Shown here: positions 30,761 through 39,820 of the stretch, one piece after another
How the letters are laid out: the number at the start of each line of letters is the position of its first letter
Position numbering within the stretch: the stretch's first letter is position 1
The notes under the pieces: model-generated
What the model was told of the DNA's origin: nothing
The model's input: the letters and a program-made list of their open reading frames with translations, nothing else
Databases searched by the model: none
Made by a program: the position numbers and the translations under genes
NCBI GenBank assembly: GCA_030562215.1
Contig: JAUPFL010000001.1
Coordinates: 2,096,501-2,160,500 of the forward strand
DNA from: Peribacillus frigoritolerans
Lineage (GTDB): Bacteria; Bacillota; Bacilli; Bacillales; DSM-1321
Reading direction: 5' to 3'
Length of the DNA: 64,000 nucleotides

Positions 30761-31731
30761 ATGAAAGTGAAATATATTTGTGAACTTTTTACGATAAAAT
30801 ATCCAATTATTCAAGGCGGCATGGGGAATATAAGCAATGCAAGTCTTGCGGCTGCAGTATCCAATGCAGGAGGCCTGGGAACAATAGGGTGCGGTACCAT
30901 GACTCCTGAACAGGTAGAAGCCATCATTCTCGAAACCAAAGATAAAACCAATAACAATTTTGCGTTGAACATTCCAATAAACGTTAGTCCATATACAGAT
31001 GAGTTAGTGAATCTTGTCCTGGAGCATGATATACCTGCAGTTTCCTTATCTGCAGGAAATCCTGCCCCTTTCATTCCACTATTGCAAAAAAGAATATAAA
31101 AGTGATTGCCATCGTTGCGTCGGTCAAGCACGCACAAAAAGCGCAAGATGCAGGGGCAGATGTGTTGGTCGCAGAAGGGTTTGAAGCTGCCGGCATCAAC
31201 TCGAACTTGGAAATGACGACGTTTACACTCATTCCGCAAATCAGCAAGCATGTGACGCTTCCCGTTTTGGCCGCTGGCGGAATAGGCAATGGGCAGGGGT
31301 TGGCAGCTGCATTGATGCTGGGGGCTTCAGGAGTCCAATTGGGAACTAGGCTGATTGCTACACAAGAAGCACCGTTCCATCCGTCATATAAGCAGAAACT
31401 AGTCGAAGCGATGGGTAATGATACGGTAATTTTGGGCAGATCATTTGGACAGGTCAGAAGGGTATTGAAGGACCCCTATACGGAGAAAGTGCTGGATTTG
31501 GAGAAACAGGGGCTTTCTCCAATGAATTATCGTGAAATGACCTCTGAAGTACATCATATAAATGGGGCGATGAACGGGGATGTTACCAATGGATTTATGA
31601 ACAGCGGCCAGGTTGCCGGATTGATTGACGATATTCCCACGGTAAAGGAATTACTCGATGGCATGATGAAAGATGCGAAAAAACAAATGGAGGATGGATT
31701 GAGCAGGCTTTCTGCCCCTTTTATGATTTGA
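30761..31731 (+). CDS. NAD(P)H-dependent flavin oxidoreductase / nitronate monooxygenase, frameshifted
   Basis: TIM-barrel FMN enzyme of about 323 residues (2-nitropropane dioxygenase family). Motifs: YPIIQGGMGNISNASLAAAVSNAGGLGTIG, DVLVAEGFEAAGINS, VLAAGGIGNGQGLAAAL and GASGVQLGTRLIAT (flavin phosphate site). One A is missing from the six-A run 31086-31091; repair gives LLQKKNIKVIAIVASV. GTG 30767 has better RBS spacing than ATG 30761. In other bacteria, relatives with this layout include FabK-type enoyl-ACP reductases, so the substrate is uncertain. Confidence 0.78.
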
Positions 31732-31738
31732 GTGCGCG

Positions 31739-31877
31739 GCAGGTACCAATCTTGCCATCCGTTCAAGTAAAGAAGAAGGTATTCCCTTGGTTAACATCAA
31801 ATTATTTGATCATTCCTCATACAACAATATCGGTTCATGGAATAATGTGCGTGTTTTGAAAATATCGTTTTTTTAAT
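31739..31877 (+). pseudogene. Short fragment of unknown protein
   Basis: An open stretch of about 45 codons without a start codon (AAGTNLAIRSSKEEGIPLVNI...) begins just after the oxidoreductase stop. The GTNxAIR...GIPxxNI pattern recalls the end of SLOG/Rossmann-type domains. Too short for a firm call. Confidence 0.2.
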
Positions 31878-31971
31878 GGATTCAATCTGGAAGCCCCATT
31901 TTTAATAAAAGTTTGAAAAGGGAAAGCCTTTTTGGAAAAGTAAAAACTAAAACTAAAAATCAATCCATAAC

Positions 31972-32001
31972 AAAAAAGGCGCCATGATCAGGCGCCTTTT
32001 T
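31972..32001 (-). terminator. Terminator of the YjcZ-like gene
   Basis: AAAAAAGGCGCC, seven-base loop, GGCGCCTTTTT; symmetric, so it can act on both strands. Confidence 0.8.
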
Positions 32002-32015
32002 GATTTATATCATTA

Positions 32016-32150
32016 TTAGCAACATCCGCCGAAGCCGCCGCCGAATCCCCAACTGCATCCAATGATGATCAACAAGATGAATAATACGATCAGCAATGCG
32101 AATCCGTTATCGAAACCGCCGCCGCAACATTCGTTACCAATTCCACCCAT
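32016..32150 (-). CDS. YjcZ family sporulation-type small membrane protein
   Basis: 44-residue peptide: a Gly/Cys-rich start (MGGIGNECCGGGFDNGF), one strong membrane helix (ALLIVLFILLIIIGCSW) and a GFGGGFGGCC tail. This composition is the hallmark of YjcZ/YjcM-like peptides of Bacillus, often several per genome and associated with sporulation. A TAAGGAGGAAA RBS precedes ATG 32150, and a terminator follows. Confidence 0.85.
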   Translation of the reverse strand: MGGIGNECCGGGFDNGFALLIVLFILLIIIGCSWGFGGGFGGCC

Positions 32151-32364
32151 TTGATTTCCTCCTTATATATATTATGAATTACATACCTAGCAAAACATCT
32201 TTACCGGGAATACTTCATACTATGTATTCTAGGCCGAAGTGTTTGCTTATTCATAAAAAATGGGCGTGGGCAAATCAAGGGATTAAGCCCGAATATTTTT
32301 TGATTTCGTTTTAAATGTTATAATATACCATGTGGATTGTGGAGGAAGGGAGCTGAACTAAGTC

Positions 32365-33108
32365 ATGAAAGTTGCCATTATAACGGATGTGCATGGTAAT
32401 GCTTCAGCGCTAAAAGCCGTCCTTAGGGATATTGATCAAAGGGAAGAAATAGATCGTCTCTATTGTTTGGGAGATATGGTTGGAATTGGCCCGGATACAA
32501 ATGAAGTCCTTGAACTTTTATTTTCAAGAAATGATTTATCGATGATAACTGGAAATCATGATGAAGCTGTCCTGGCCATCATTAACGGGGAGCCGCATCC
32601 GGACGGTCATATTCATGTTAAGGAACATCATGAATGGATAGCTGAAAGGATGCATCGGAAATTCATAAGTGAATTGGGAAAATTGCCTCGAACCATACAT
32701 CATATCATTAATGATCACTCCGTTTACTTCACCCATTATCACATGGAATCGAAGAAATTGGATGAGCACATAAGCCAAAATCCATATAGTAAAATCGTTG
32801 AACCGTGTTTAAATAACTTAGAAATGCTTTTCAAAGATCAGCATCACGATTTAATAGGCTTTGGACATCATCATCCTTTCCACCTTTTTAAAAATGACCG
32901 AACGATATACCTGAACCCTGGTTCTCTTGGCTGTAATGGTGAACCAGTTGCTCCTTATGCCATTGTTTCAATCGAAAATGCGGGTATTCAGGTAAAGCTT
33001 GAAAAAGTCGCCTATGATAATACATCGTTCCTGTCATCGTATCAAAGCTTACAAGTTCCAGAACATGAATTTATTATACGTGCCTTCCATGGCGGCCAGC
33101 AGGCCTAA
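32365..33108 (+). CDS. Metallophosphoesterase (YfcE/DR1281-like calcineurin fold)
   Basis: 247 residues, intact. The five-block metallophosphatase signature is complete: DVHGN (residues 8-12), GDMVGIGPD, GNHDEAV, the His of YFTHYH and GFGHHHPFH, followed by NPGSLGCNG. RBS GGAAGGGAG precedes ATG 32365. Cytoplasmic phosphodiesterase or phosphatase; the substrate cannot be inferred. Confidence 0.85.
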   Translation: MKVAIITDVHGNASALKAVLRDIDQREEIDRLYCLGDMVGIGPDTNEVLELLFSRNDLSMITGNHDEAVLAIINGEPHPDGHIHVKEHHEWIAERMHRKFISELGKLPRTIHHIINDHSVYFTHYHMESKKLDEHISQNPYSKIVEPCLNNLEMLFKDQHHDLIGFGHHHPFHLFKNDRTIYLNPGSLGCNGEPVAPYAIVSIENAGIQVKLEKVAYDNTSFLSSYQSLQVPEHEFIIRAFHGGQQA

Positions 33109-33206
33109 GACGTTTATAAAAGATGAAGTATGGGGAAATGTTGAGCATAAAGGTACATGCCTGCGGATACGCTAATAGGCAAACATCATGAAGCTGGAGG
33201 TAGGTC

Positions 33207-33335
33207 ATGAAGGAAAATGAACAGGTAATTCAAGAGCAGGAAGAGATGGAACGGCACAGTCTTGTCTGTAATGATGAATTGTTTAATAAGGATCTGTACG
33301 CCATTGTCGATGATACGATGCAAGAGGAGAAATAA
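33207..33335 (+). CDS. Small acidic hypothetical protein
   Basis: 42 residues, rich in Glu and Asp (MKENEQVIQEQEEMERHSLV...). AAGCTGGAGGTAGGTC gives a good RBS at the right spacing before ATG 33207, and a terminator follows at 33342. Family not recognised. Confidence 0.6.
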   Translation: MKENEQVIQEQEEMERHSLVCNDELFNKDLYAIVDDTMQEEK

Positions 33336-33341
33336 ACGGGA

Positions 33342-33378
33342 AAAACGCTGCAGGAAATGTCTGTAGCGTTTATTTTTA
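33342..33378 (+). terminator. Terminator after the small acidic gene
   Basis: AAACGCTGCAGG with GTCTGTAGCGTTT (one mismatch zone) and then TATTTTTACTTT. Confidence 0.6.
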
Positions 33379-33542
33379 CTTTGAAATGGTTGAAGGCATA
33401 ATTTTGGTTTTTCGTAAAAGATCACGTGCTTCCCGTTTCTTCATACTTTTTACAGTCAGTGAATCCCGGAAGTGAATCATTTGAAACCATTCTGGATTTA
33501 TCCCATACTATATATAAGTTTCAATCCGAGAGGAGGGATGGC

Positions 33543-34468
33543 ATGGGACATCATCATGGTCACTCCCATGATCATGGGCACGGACACCACCATCATTCTA
33601 ACAATAAAAAAGCATTGTTGGCATCTTTCTTATTAATCTCCACGTTTATGATAGTCGAGGTCATTGGTGGATTCTTGACAAATAGTCTGGCTTTACTGTC
33701 GGATGCAGGTCACATGCTTAGCGATGCGGCAGCTTTAGGACTTAGTTATACAGCGATAAGGTTGGGGAAAGGAAAGCGACATCATCCAAATCGTTTGGAT
33801 ATAAACGGTTTGAGATCATTGCTGCTTGTTTGAATGGATTGACCTTGATCGTCATATCCGTATTCATTTTCGTAGAAGCAATTAAGAGATTCCTGGATCC
33901 TCCTGAGGTTCAAAGCATGGGAATGCTAATGATTTCAATCATCGGGTTACTTGTTAATGTCATTGCAGCCTGGATATTAATGAGCGGAGATAAGGAAGAC
34001 AATCTGAATGTACGAAGTGCTTTTTTACATGTTATCGGTGATATGCTTGGATCTGTGGGTGCCATTGCGGCAGCACTCTTGATTTATTTTTTCGATTGGG
34101 GAATTGCAGATCCGATTGCGAGCGTCATAGTCGCGATTTTAATTATCATCAGCGGTTTTAGGGTAGTGAGGGATTCTTTCCATATCTTGATGGAGGGCAC
34201 ACCAGACCAAATCGATATGGATGAAGTGAAAGCATCCATGCTGGAATTGGACGGTGTATCCGATGTCCATGATCTCCATATCTGGACGATCACCTCTGGT
34301 TTTTTGACAATGAGCTGCCATGTTGTTATAGATGAGAGTGGTAATCACGATTCCGTCTTAGCAGAAGCGCAAAAACTTCTTCATGATCAGTTTGGAATTG
34401 AACATAGCACGATTCAAGTGGAAAGACAGGAAGCGGGCTGTCCCAATCCACACGAGACATGTAATTGA
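33543..34468 (+). CDS. czcD: Cation diffusion facilitator (CzcD/ZitB-like), frameshifted
   Basis: Zinc/cation exporter of about 308 residues with a His-rich N-terminus (MGHHHGHSHDHGHGHHHH) and six membrane helices. The TM2 metal site is LLSDAGHMLSDAAAL (HxxxD), TM5 has the HVIGDMLGS HxxxD, and the C-terminal domain has DVHDLHIWTI. A base is missing near 33793-33796; repair gives NRXFGYKRFEIIAACLNG. ATG 33543 has the RBS AGGAGGG at the right spacing. A regulator is not adjacent. Confidence 0.85.
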
Positions 34469-34500
34469 AAAGGGCTGGCTCAGTTTAGAGCCAGCCTCTT
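34468..34500 (+). terminator. Terminator of the cation exporter gene
   Basis: GGCTGGCTC, six-base loop, GAGCCAGCC, CTCTT; directly after the stop codon. Confidence 0.75.
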
Positions 34501-34743
34501 AAGAGTGTAATAAGCTGATCATAGTTTTTTCTGCATGATTTTTACGATCATGTAGCGGCATTCCTGTTAAAATGAATCGAGATCACTTACACAAAGTTAC
34601 TAAGTGAAAACATCGGTTAATTTTACTGCGAACATAATCCTGACACATAAAAAGGGTAAGATTGAGGGAAAATGCTTGGTGTTTTTTAATAGTTAGCATA
34701 TACAAAATGATTCCACTATAATTCAGGGAGGAGGAGACCATAT

Positions 34744-35433
34744 ATGAAGAAAATTCTTGTAGTAGAAGATGAAATCGCCATATCGATGGTATTGAAAGCA
34801 TATTTGGAGCGGGAAGGTTTTGATGTAGTCCAAGTGTACGATGGGCTAAAGGCCATTCCGGTGTTTGAAGAAACGAAGCCAGACCTTGTCCTGCTTGATG
34901 TCATGCTGCCGGGAAAGGAAGGCTGGGATATATTGAAGGAAATCCGGGATGACGATACATGTCCGGTTATCATGTTGACTGCGTTGACAGATGTCGATTA
35001 CAGATTATCGGGATTTAAGTCAGGTGCGGATGATTACATCTCGAAACCCTTCGTTGCTGAAGAAGTCGTGGCCCGGGTTCATGCCGTTTTAAGAAGATCA
35101 TCATCGGTTGTTACGGAAGATGGTCATGTACATGAGTTTGGGAGTTTAACCATCGATGATCTTTCTTATATGGTGCATTTGAATGGCGAAGAGATAAACT
35201 TGACGCCGCGTGATTTGTCCCTGCTCGTTTTTTTCGCTAAACACCCTAATCAAATTTTCACGAGGGAACAGCTGCTCGACCAAGTGTGGGGCATGGATTA
35301 TGACGGCAGTGACCGTGCAGTGGACCTGGCGATCAAGCGAATCAGGAAGGCGATAGATGCATGGCCTGTAACTGAAGGGGAAATAAAAACATTGCGTGGA
35401 TTGGGGTATCAATTAAGTGTCTATGAAAACTAA
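34744..35433 (+). CDS. OmpR-family response regulator
   Basis: 229 residues, intact. Receiver domain with the acidic pocket EDE at residues 8-10, phospho-acceptor Asp in DLVLLDVMLPG, Thr in MLTALTD and Lys in DYISKPF. A C-terminal winged helix follows (LTPRDLSLLVFFAKHPNQIFTREQLLDQVWG; DRAVDLAIKRIRKAI). RBS GGGAGGAGGAG precedes ATG 34744. Its stop overlaps the start of the partner kinase gene. The signal is unknown. Confidence 0.9.
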   Translation: MKKILVVEDEIAISMVLKAYLEREGFDVVQVYDGLKAIPVFEETKPDLVLLDVMLPGKEGWDILKEIRDDDTCPVIMLTALTDVDYRLSGFKSGADDYISKPFVAEEVVARVHAVLRRSSSVVTEDGHVHEFGSLTIDDLSYMVHLNGEEINLTPRDLSLLVFFAKHPNQIFTREQLLDQVWGMDYDGSDRAVDLAIKRIRKAIDAWPVTEGEIKTLRGLGYQLSVYEN

Positions 35434-36852
35434 AAAAAGAACCACTTTACAACGCTATTGGACAAAGAGATACGTATTGACCTTGATTTCCGGTTTGATA
35501 TTATTGTCTGTTTTTTCCTTATGGTGGATGGAAAAAACGGCTTTGGAATATAGGCTCAGCCTTCTTAAGTACTTAGCGGACGAAACATCCGATCGGGCGA
35601 TTAAGGAGAATGGCCAGATTGTCGTTGGCCCGATCCTTTCGGAAATTGTTGAGGAAAGGAGAAAATCCTCCATCTGAATCAACAGCCAATCATCTATATC
35701 GTCGATCCCGATGCCACCATCATATATACGATGCCACAGTTGTATATCGATCCGGATGAAAATAAACTCCCGGACGTCATCATGAAAAATACGGAGTTGG
35801 TCCAGAAGGTCAAGATCTCCGACAATAAAGTATATGTCGTCAAATCCCCCATTACGTTCAATGATGAGACGAGAGGCTGGGTGGTCATTGCCCAGGAAGA
35901 AGGGGCATTAAAGGAAATCAACCAAGATCATGGCTTGTTGGCGATCATGATTGGAGGACTTCTGATTCTGGGAACGGGAGTCATTTATTTTCTTTCCAGG
36001 CAGATATCGCGCCCCATCCAAGACGTAGCTAACGCCGCGGTCCAGGTTCGTGAAGGCAACTATGATATCCATTTCAAAGAGGAAGAGGAAATCAAGGAAG
36101 AAGAAATTTATGAATTGATAGAATCATTTAAGGAAATGACCAATCGATTGAAGGTCATGGAGAGGTTGCGGGCGGAATTGCTTGCAGGCGTAACCCATGA
36201 TTTGAAAACGCCAGTCACTTCCATTAGCGGACTGATACAAGCGGTGAAGGATGATGTCGTTAAGGGAGAGCAAAGTAAGGAATTCCTCGATATTTCCTTA
36301 AAGGAAACTCAGCGTTTACAAGGTATGATAGAGGATTTACTCAATTATAATGCCATATCGGCAGGCGCTTTTAAAATCCGGGTGCAAAAAGAGAATATCA
36401 ATATATTCATCAAGGAAATCGCCTATCGCTGGCAGGTGACCCAGGATGATGATCAAGCGTTCGCTTTTGAGATAAAAGTTCCTGATGAACCAGTCTTCGG
36501 TCAAATTGATTCTTTGCGGATGCAGCAAATCGTCATTAACCTTTTGAATAATGCCAGACATGCACTTGACGGCAAAGGGGAAATAGCGATTCACCTTTAT
36601 GAAAAGGATGAAGAACGAATTTGCATTGATGTTCTGGACAGCGGGCGGGGGATTCCAAAACATGAACAACAATATGTGTTCGAACCATTTTATCGAGGCG
36701 AAAACAAAAAGTTGAAGGTACGTGGTTTAGGTTTGGGACTGCCATTCAGTAAGATGCTCGCAAAAGCGCAAAAGGGAGATCTTGTGCTTAAGGATAGCGA
36801 TGAACAAGGCACCACCTTCACGATTGTCATAGAGAAAGCGGATCAAATATAA
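35423..36852 (+). CDS. Sensor histidine kinase, frameshifted
   Basis: Membrane kinase of about 476 residues: TM1 near the N-terminus (YVLTLISGLILLSVFSLWW), an extracytoplasmic sensor region, TM2 (LLAIMIGGLLILGTGVIYF), HAMP (RPIQDVANAAVQVREGNY), H-box HDLKTPVTSISG, N-box NLLNNARHAL, DSGRGIP and GLGLGLPFS. One A is missing from 35662-35665, after which LHLNQQPIIYIVDPDA resumes. ATG 35423 overlaps the regulator stop, so the pair is translationally linked. Confidence 0.85.
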
Positions 36853-36855
36853 AAA

Positions 36856-36883
36856 AGGGTTGTCTGATGTAATGGACAACCCT
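36856..36883 (+). terminator. Terminator of the histidine kinase gene
   Basis: AGGGTTGTC, eleven-base loop, GACAACCCT, with flanking A and T tracts. A near-identical hairpin lies at 37151-37178. Confidence 0.7.
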
Positions 36884-36887
36884 CAGA

Positions 36888-36931
36888 CTGTAGGCAAACT
36901 CGGGGAAAAGCCGGTTTGCCTACAGTTTTTT
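36888..36931 (+). terminator. Second strong hairpin with T tail
   Basis: CTGTAGGCAAAC pairs exactly with GTTTGCCTACAG and is followed by TTTTTTATTT, forming a tandem terminator with the one at 36856. Confidence 0.75.
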
Positions 36932-36956
36932 ATTTGAAAAAACAATCCAGTTGATT

Positions 36957-37055
36957 GGTGCGGGTGTTCGAGACTCCTGCTAAGAAAAGCGTATCCAAGG
37001 GAGACCCCACAGGCGCGAGAACGCCCGCAGAAAGCGAGTCCCCTGGAGTGTCGCA
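36957..37055 (+). repeat. Degenerate copy of the GC-rich dispersed repeat
   Basis: GAGACTCCTGC...CAAGGGAGACCCCACAGGCGCGAGAACGCCCGCAGAAAGCGAGTCCCCTGGAG has the same order of blocks as the units of the array at 57691-58804 (opposite strand), but with many substitutions and a shortened centre. Confidence 0.75.
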
Positions 37056-37150
37056 AATTTCTTCAATCAAGAAAAGTTTCATCCTGTTATAAAACAGTGA
37101 AAAGTTATTGAGTATGGCCGAGGGTATTTTAATCATGGTCAATAAACTAA

Positions 37151-37178
37151 AGGGTTGTCCGTTGTAATGGACAACCCT
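37151..37178 (-). terminator. Terminator of the Spx-like gene
   Basis: AGGGTTGTCC, eight-base loop, GGACAACCCT, 25 bases past the stop at 37203 on the minus strand. Sequence nearly equals the hairpin at 36856-36883. Confidence 0.7.
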
Positions 37179-37202
37179 CTCATTATGCAGAATGCTAACT
37201 AA

Positions 37203-37598
37203 TTAAGCTAATTGGCTGATTGCACGCCATAATTGTACATGACGGACCTTCCTTGGAAGGAAGCGTCCCATTTCCTCTTCATTATATCCTGCATGCAAGT
37301 TCTTATGGTCGAAAATGATTGGCCGGCGAAGTAAATCCGGGTTATCTTGAATAAGCTTGCAAAGATCATTAAGCGGTGTATTATTTATATCGATATTCAG
37401 GCTTTTGAATTTCTTGGAACGGGTTGAGATGATTTCATCTGTCCCGCCTTCCGTTTTACGTAAAATCTCTTTTATTTCTTCTATAGAAAGAGGTTGCGAA
37501 TATAGGTTACGTTCATTAAAGGAAATTTCGTTCTTCTTAAGCCAAGCTTTTGCTTTACGACAGGCTAAACTGCTTGGAGTAGTATAAATTGTTACCAT
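37203..37598 (-). CDS. Spx/ArsC-family regulator with SxxC instead of CxxC
   Basis: 131 residues, the usual Spx length. Matches Spx along its whole length: [70 protein letters not shown] and RFLPRKVR. Spx binds the RNA polymerase alpha C-terminal domain and senses disulfide stress through Cys10-x-x-Cys13. Here that site reads S-L-A-C, so the intramolecular disulfide cannot form. ATG 37598 follows GAAGGAG; ten residues of upstream open frame are rejected. Probably a second Spx-type protein beside a canonical one elsewhere. Confidence 0.88.
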   Translation of the reverse strand: MVTIYTTPSSLACRKAKAWLKKNEISFNERNLYSQPLSIEEIKEILRKTEGGTDEIISTRSKKFKSLNIDINNTPLNDLCKLIQDNPDLLRRPIIFDHKNLHAGYNEEEMGRFLPRKVRHVQLWRAISQLA

Positions 37599-37746
37599 TA
37601 AAATCGACTCCTTCAAAGTTTTCAAGTTTATTGGAATGAAATTATTTTTATATTTGTGATACTCTTACTTTAACGTTTCTTTGTGTCAGCAAGATGTCAA
37701 GAAAAATAAACTTAAATGTTATTTTAAAAGAAAGGGAGAAAATGAA

Positions 37747-37848
37747 ATGAAATCTGCCTTTAATGAAAAAGAAACCATTTGGGTAAAGATGCCGAATAAG
37801 GACCTGCAAATGCCGATATTTAACCGTGATGTGAGAGTGGTATCATGA
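37747..37848 (+). CDS. 33-residue peptide overlapping modB
   Basis: ATG 37747 (RBS AAAGGGAG) encodes MKSAFNEKETIWVKMPNKDL... and its stop overlaps the modB start by four bases (ATGA). The coupling suggests it is translated. I recognise no family. It could be the stump of a deleted upstream gene such as modA, but no modA feature is visible. Confidence 0.4.
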   Translation: MKSAFNEKETIWVKMPNKDLQMPIFNRDVRVVS

Positions 37849-38498
37849 CAGGGGATTTTTGGTCACCAGTCAGGCTATCGATACAAGTGGCGGGACTATC
37901 GGGTCTCCTTGTTTTCATTTTAGGAATTATCCTGGCGCGAATGATGGCTAAAAAGCAATTCAGGGGAAAAGTCCTGTTGGAAACAGTGTTTTTATTGCCG
38001 CTTGTTTTGCCGCCGTCCGTCGTTGGTTTTTTATTGATTGTGATTTTTGGCAAGAATGGAATGCCGGGACAATTCATTGAAAGGGTTTTTGATCAGCCCC
38101 TGATGTTCACGTGGTGGGCGGCAGTCATTGCATCTACCGTGGTGGCTTTTCCGCTTATGTACCAATCCGCTAAAACGGGCTTTGAAGGTATAGATGAGGA
38201 AATTGAAAATGCAGCAAGGGTTGACGGGGCGGGCGAATGGAAATTGTTCCTGTTTGTATCCCTTCCATTGGCGGTCAAATCCATCGTCACAGGTGCCATT
38301 ATGAGTTCTGCGCGTGCATTGGGGGAATTCGGGGCCACACTCATGTTTGCCGGAAACATTCCCGGACAGACACAAACCATACCGACCGCGATATATATCG
38401 CCATGGACTCCGGGAATATGACATTAGCCTGGCTATGGGTTGCCGTAATCATTGTCATTTCATTCATTATGCTTTTTATCGTGACATACATAAAATGA
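37845..38498 (+). CDS. modB: Molybdate ABC transporter permease
   Basis: 217 residues, intact, with five or six membrane helices and the permease EAA loop (IDEEIENAARVDGAGEWKLF...LPLA) that contacts the ATPase. The LLPLVLPPSVVGFLLIVIFG segment is typical of ModB. Neither modA (binding protein) nor modC (ATPase) lies next to it; the downstream gene is unrelated. It may use an ATPase encoded elsewhere or be an orphan. Confidence 0.85.
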   Translation: MTGDFWSPVRLSIQVAGLSGLLVFILGIILARMMAKKQFRGKVLLETVFLLPLVLPPSVVGFLLIVIFGKNGMPGQFIERVFDQPLMFTWWAAVIASTVVAFPLMYQSAKTGFEGIDEEIENAARVDGAGEWKLFLFVSLPLAVKSIVTGAIMSSARALGEFGATLMFAGNIPGQTQTIPTAIYIAMDSGNMTLAWLWVAVIIVISFIMLFIVTYIK

Positions 38499-38505
38499 AT
38501 GCTGC

Positions 38506-38548
38506 ATCTCCCTTTCCGTACATAATAATGGAAGAGGGAGATTATTGT
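38506..38548 (+). terminator. Terminator after modB
   Basis: ATCTCCCTTTCC with GGAAGAGGGAGAT (single bulge), then TATTGTTTCT. Confidence 0.6.
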
Positions 38549-38608
38549 TTCTAATCAGTCTGTGTTATAATCGACAAACAATATGAACTAATGAAATGAG
38601 GAAGAAAT

Positions 38609-39099
38609 TTGTTAACATTTGAAGAAAAATTGAGCATCATTGAAACTTTTCCGGAATTACAGCGAAAAGACGTTTCATTGGGACGTGTGAACTTCCATTA
38701 TCCAGATAGCGTCCAGGAGAAAAAAATCGTCGTTCAGCACTTGCATCCCAATGGAAATGGATTCGTTTATGCAGGGCATATGAGAAAAAAGACACTGACC
38801 GTAAAGGGTTTATCAATATACGTGACTATAATGAAGCGGAATTAAAAGAATTGATTCAAAGAAGCGTGGACTACCTATCTGAACCTCCGGCTGAATTCGA
38901 AGAAGAGGCAAACGAGTTCGCTAGGTTGGAAGGGGCATGGATTGGCCCTGAAAAGCAAGAGCTTACACTTGAAAGGGAAGACCTGCTTTGGAATGTTTAT
39001 TCAGGGTCGAATCTTGAGGAATGTTTCGAAAGTCCGGTAGAGGCGGAGCGCTACTTATTGGACGAAGGCTTCCGACAAAGCAAGAAGAGGAATATGTAG
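38609..39099 (+). CDS. Conserved hypothetical protein, frameshifted
   Basis: About 164 residues, soluble and acidic; no family recognised. TTG 38609 follows GAGGAAG. The first part (LTFEEKLSIIETFPELQRKD) joins the second (RKGFINIRDYNEAELKELI) when one A is added to the run 38785-38790, giving KKDTDRKGF. Ends 60 bases before the csp promoter. Confidence 0.6.
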
Positions 39100-39139
39100 A
39101 ATTTTAGGATAATTTGTCGGTTGATTTACTGCGATAATC

Positions 39140-39168
39140 TTGTTTTTTAGGATTTTCCATGATATAAT
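39140..39168 (+). promoter_or_regulatory. Promoter of the cold-shock gene
   Basis: TTGTTT at 39140-39145, a 17-base spacer and TATAAT at 39163-39168. It implies a 5' leader of roughly 120 bases, as usual for csp mRNAs that are regulated by leader structure. Confidence 0.7.
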
Positions 39169-39295
39169 ATGAGTAATTATTTTTGTTCGGAAAAGTTTGA
39201 AAGAAGGATTTACTGTAATAGGATTCCTCTTGAAACATTATCCAGAACCAAAAATAGTAATAAAATGGATTTTTCCAAACACAGGAGGAACTATC

Positions 39296-39493
39296 ATGGT
39301 ACAAGGTAAAGTAAAATGGTTTAACGCAGAAAAAGGTTTCGGTTTCATCGAAGTTGAAGGCCAAGACGATGTATTCGTACATTTCTCAGCTATCCAAGGT
39401 GAAGGCTTCAAAACTCTTGAAGAAGGCCAAGAAGTTTCTTTCGAAATCGAGCAAGGCGCTCGTGGACCACAAGCTGCTAACGTTCAAAAATAA
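39296..39493 (+). CDS. Cold-shock protein (CspB/CspD type)
   Basis: 65-residue OB-fold RNA chaperone with the RNP motifs KGFGFIEV and DVFVHFSAI. It binds single-stranded RNA and DNA. Codons are strongly biased, consistent with high expression. RBS AGGAGGA precedes ATG 39296, and a clear terminator follows at 39511. Which csp paralog it is cannot be decided. Confidence 0.95.
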   Translation: MVQGKVKWFNAEKGFGFIEVEGQDDVFVHFSAIQGEGFKTLEEGQEVSFEIEQGARGPQAANVQK

Positions 39494-39698
39494 TTGAACG
39501 CATATAAAAAAGACTCCTATTTTGGAGTCTTTTTATTTTTCTTTTTTCGGCGATTTCCTTTAATGCTTTGTCCAATTTTTCTTCGATCCTTTTAGAACGA
39601 TTAAAATGCCCTGACAGGAAAAACACGATGAATATAACGAATGCGACAAGCACTAGCATAAAAAGGATAGGCAGGAACTGGGTTATATTCTCAGTCAT
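39477..39698 (-). CDS. Small single-helix membrane protein
   Basis: 73 residues as read: [27 protein letters not shown] is one membrane helix, followed by a charged amphipathic tail ([18 protein letters not shown]). RBS AAAGGAGGTTG precedes ATG 39698. As read, the frame runs through the csp terminator into the csp end; a one-base change in the A-rich stretch near 39541-39546 would stop it near 39510, a more natural end. The C-terminus is therefore uncertain. Confidence 0.55.
   Translation of the reverse strand: MTENITQFLPILFMLVLVAFVIFIVFFLSGHFNRSKRIEEKLDKALKEIAEKRKIKRLQNRSLFYMRSIIFER
39511..39540 (+). terminator. Terminator of the cold-shock gene
   Basis: AGACTCC, six-base loop, GGAGTCT, then TTTTATTTTT. 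Confidence 0.85.
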
Positions 39699-39780
39699 GG
39701 GATATCAACCTCCTTTTTTCTTCCATTATACTTCATGCTTACCGCTGCCATGATAGAGGGAGCCAATTTTTATTAAAAGT

Positions 39781-39820
39781 ACTGAAAGGGGATATGCGAA
39801 AACGCATATCCCCTTTCAGT
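39781..39820 (-). terminator. Terminator of the nrd operon
   Basis: Eighteen-base perfect stem starting ACTGAAAGGGGATATGCG with an AAAA loop, touching the stop codon of the flavodoxin gene. On the minus strand it is followed by TTTTAAT. Confidence 0.8.
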
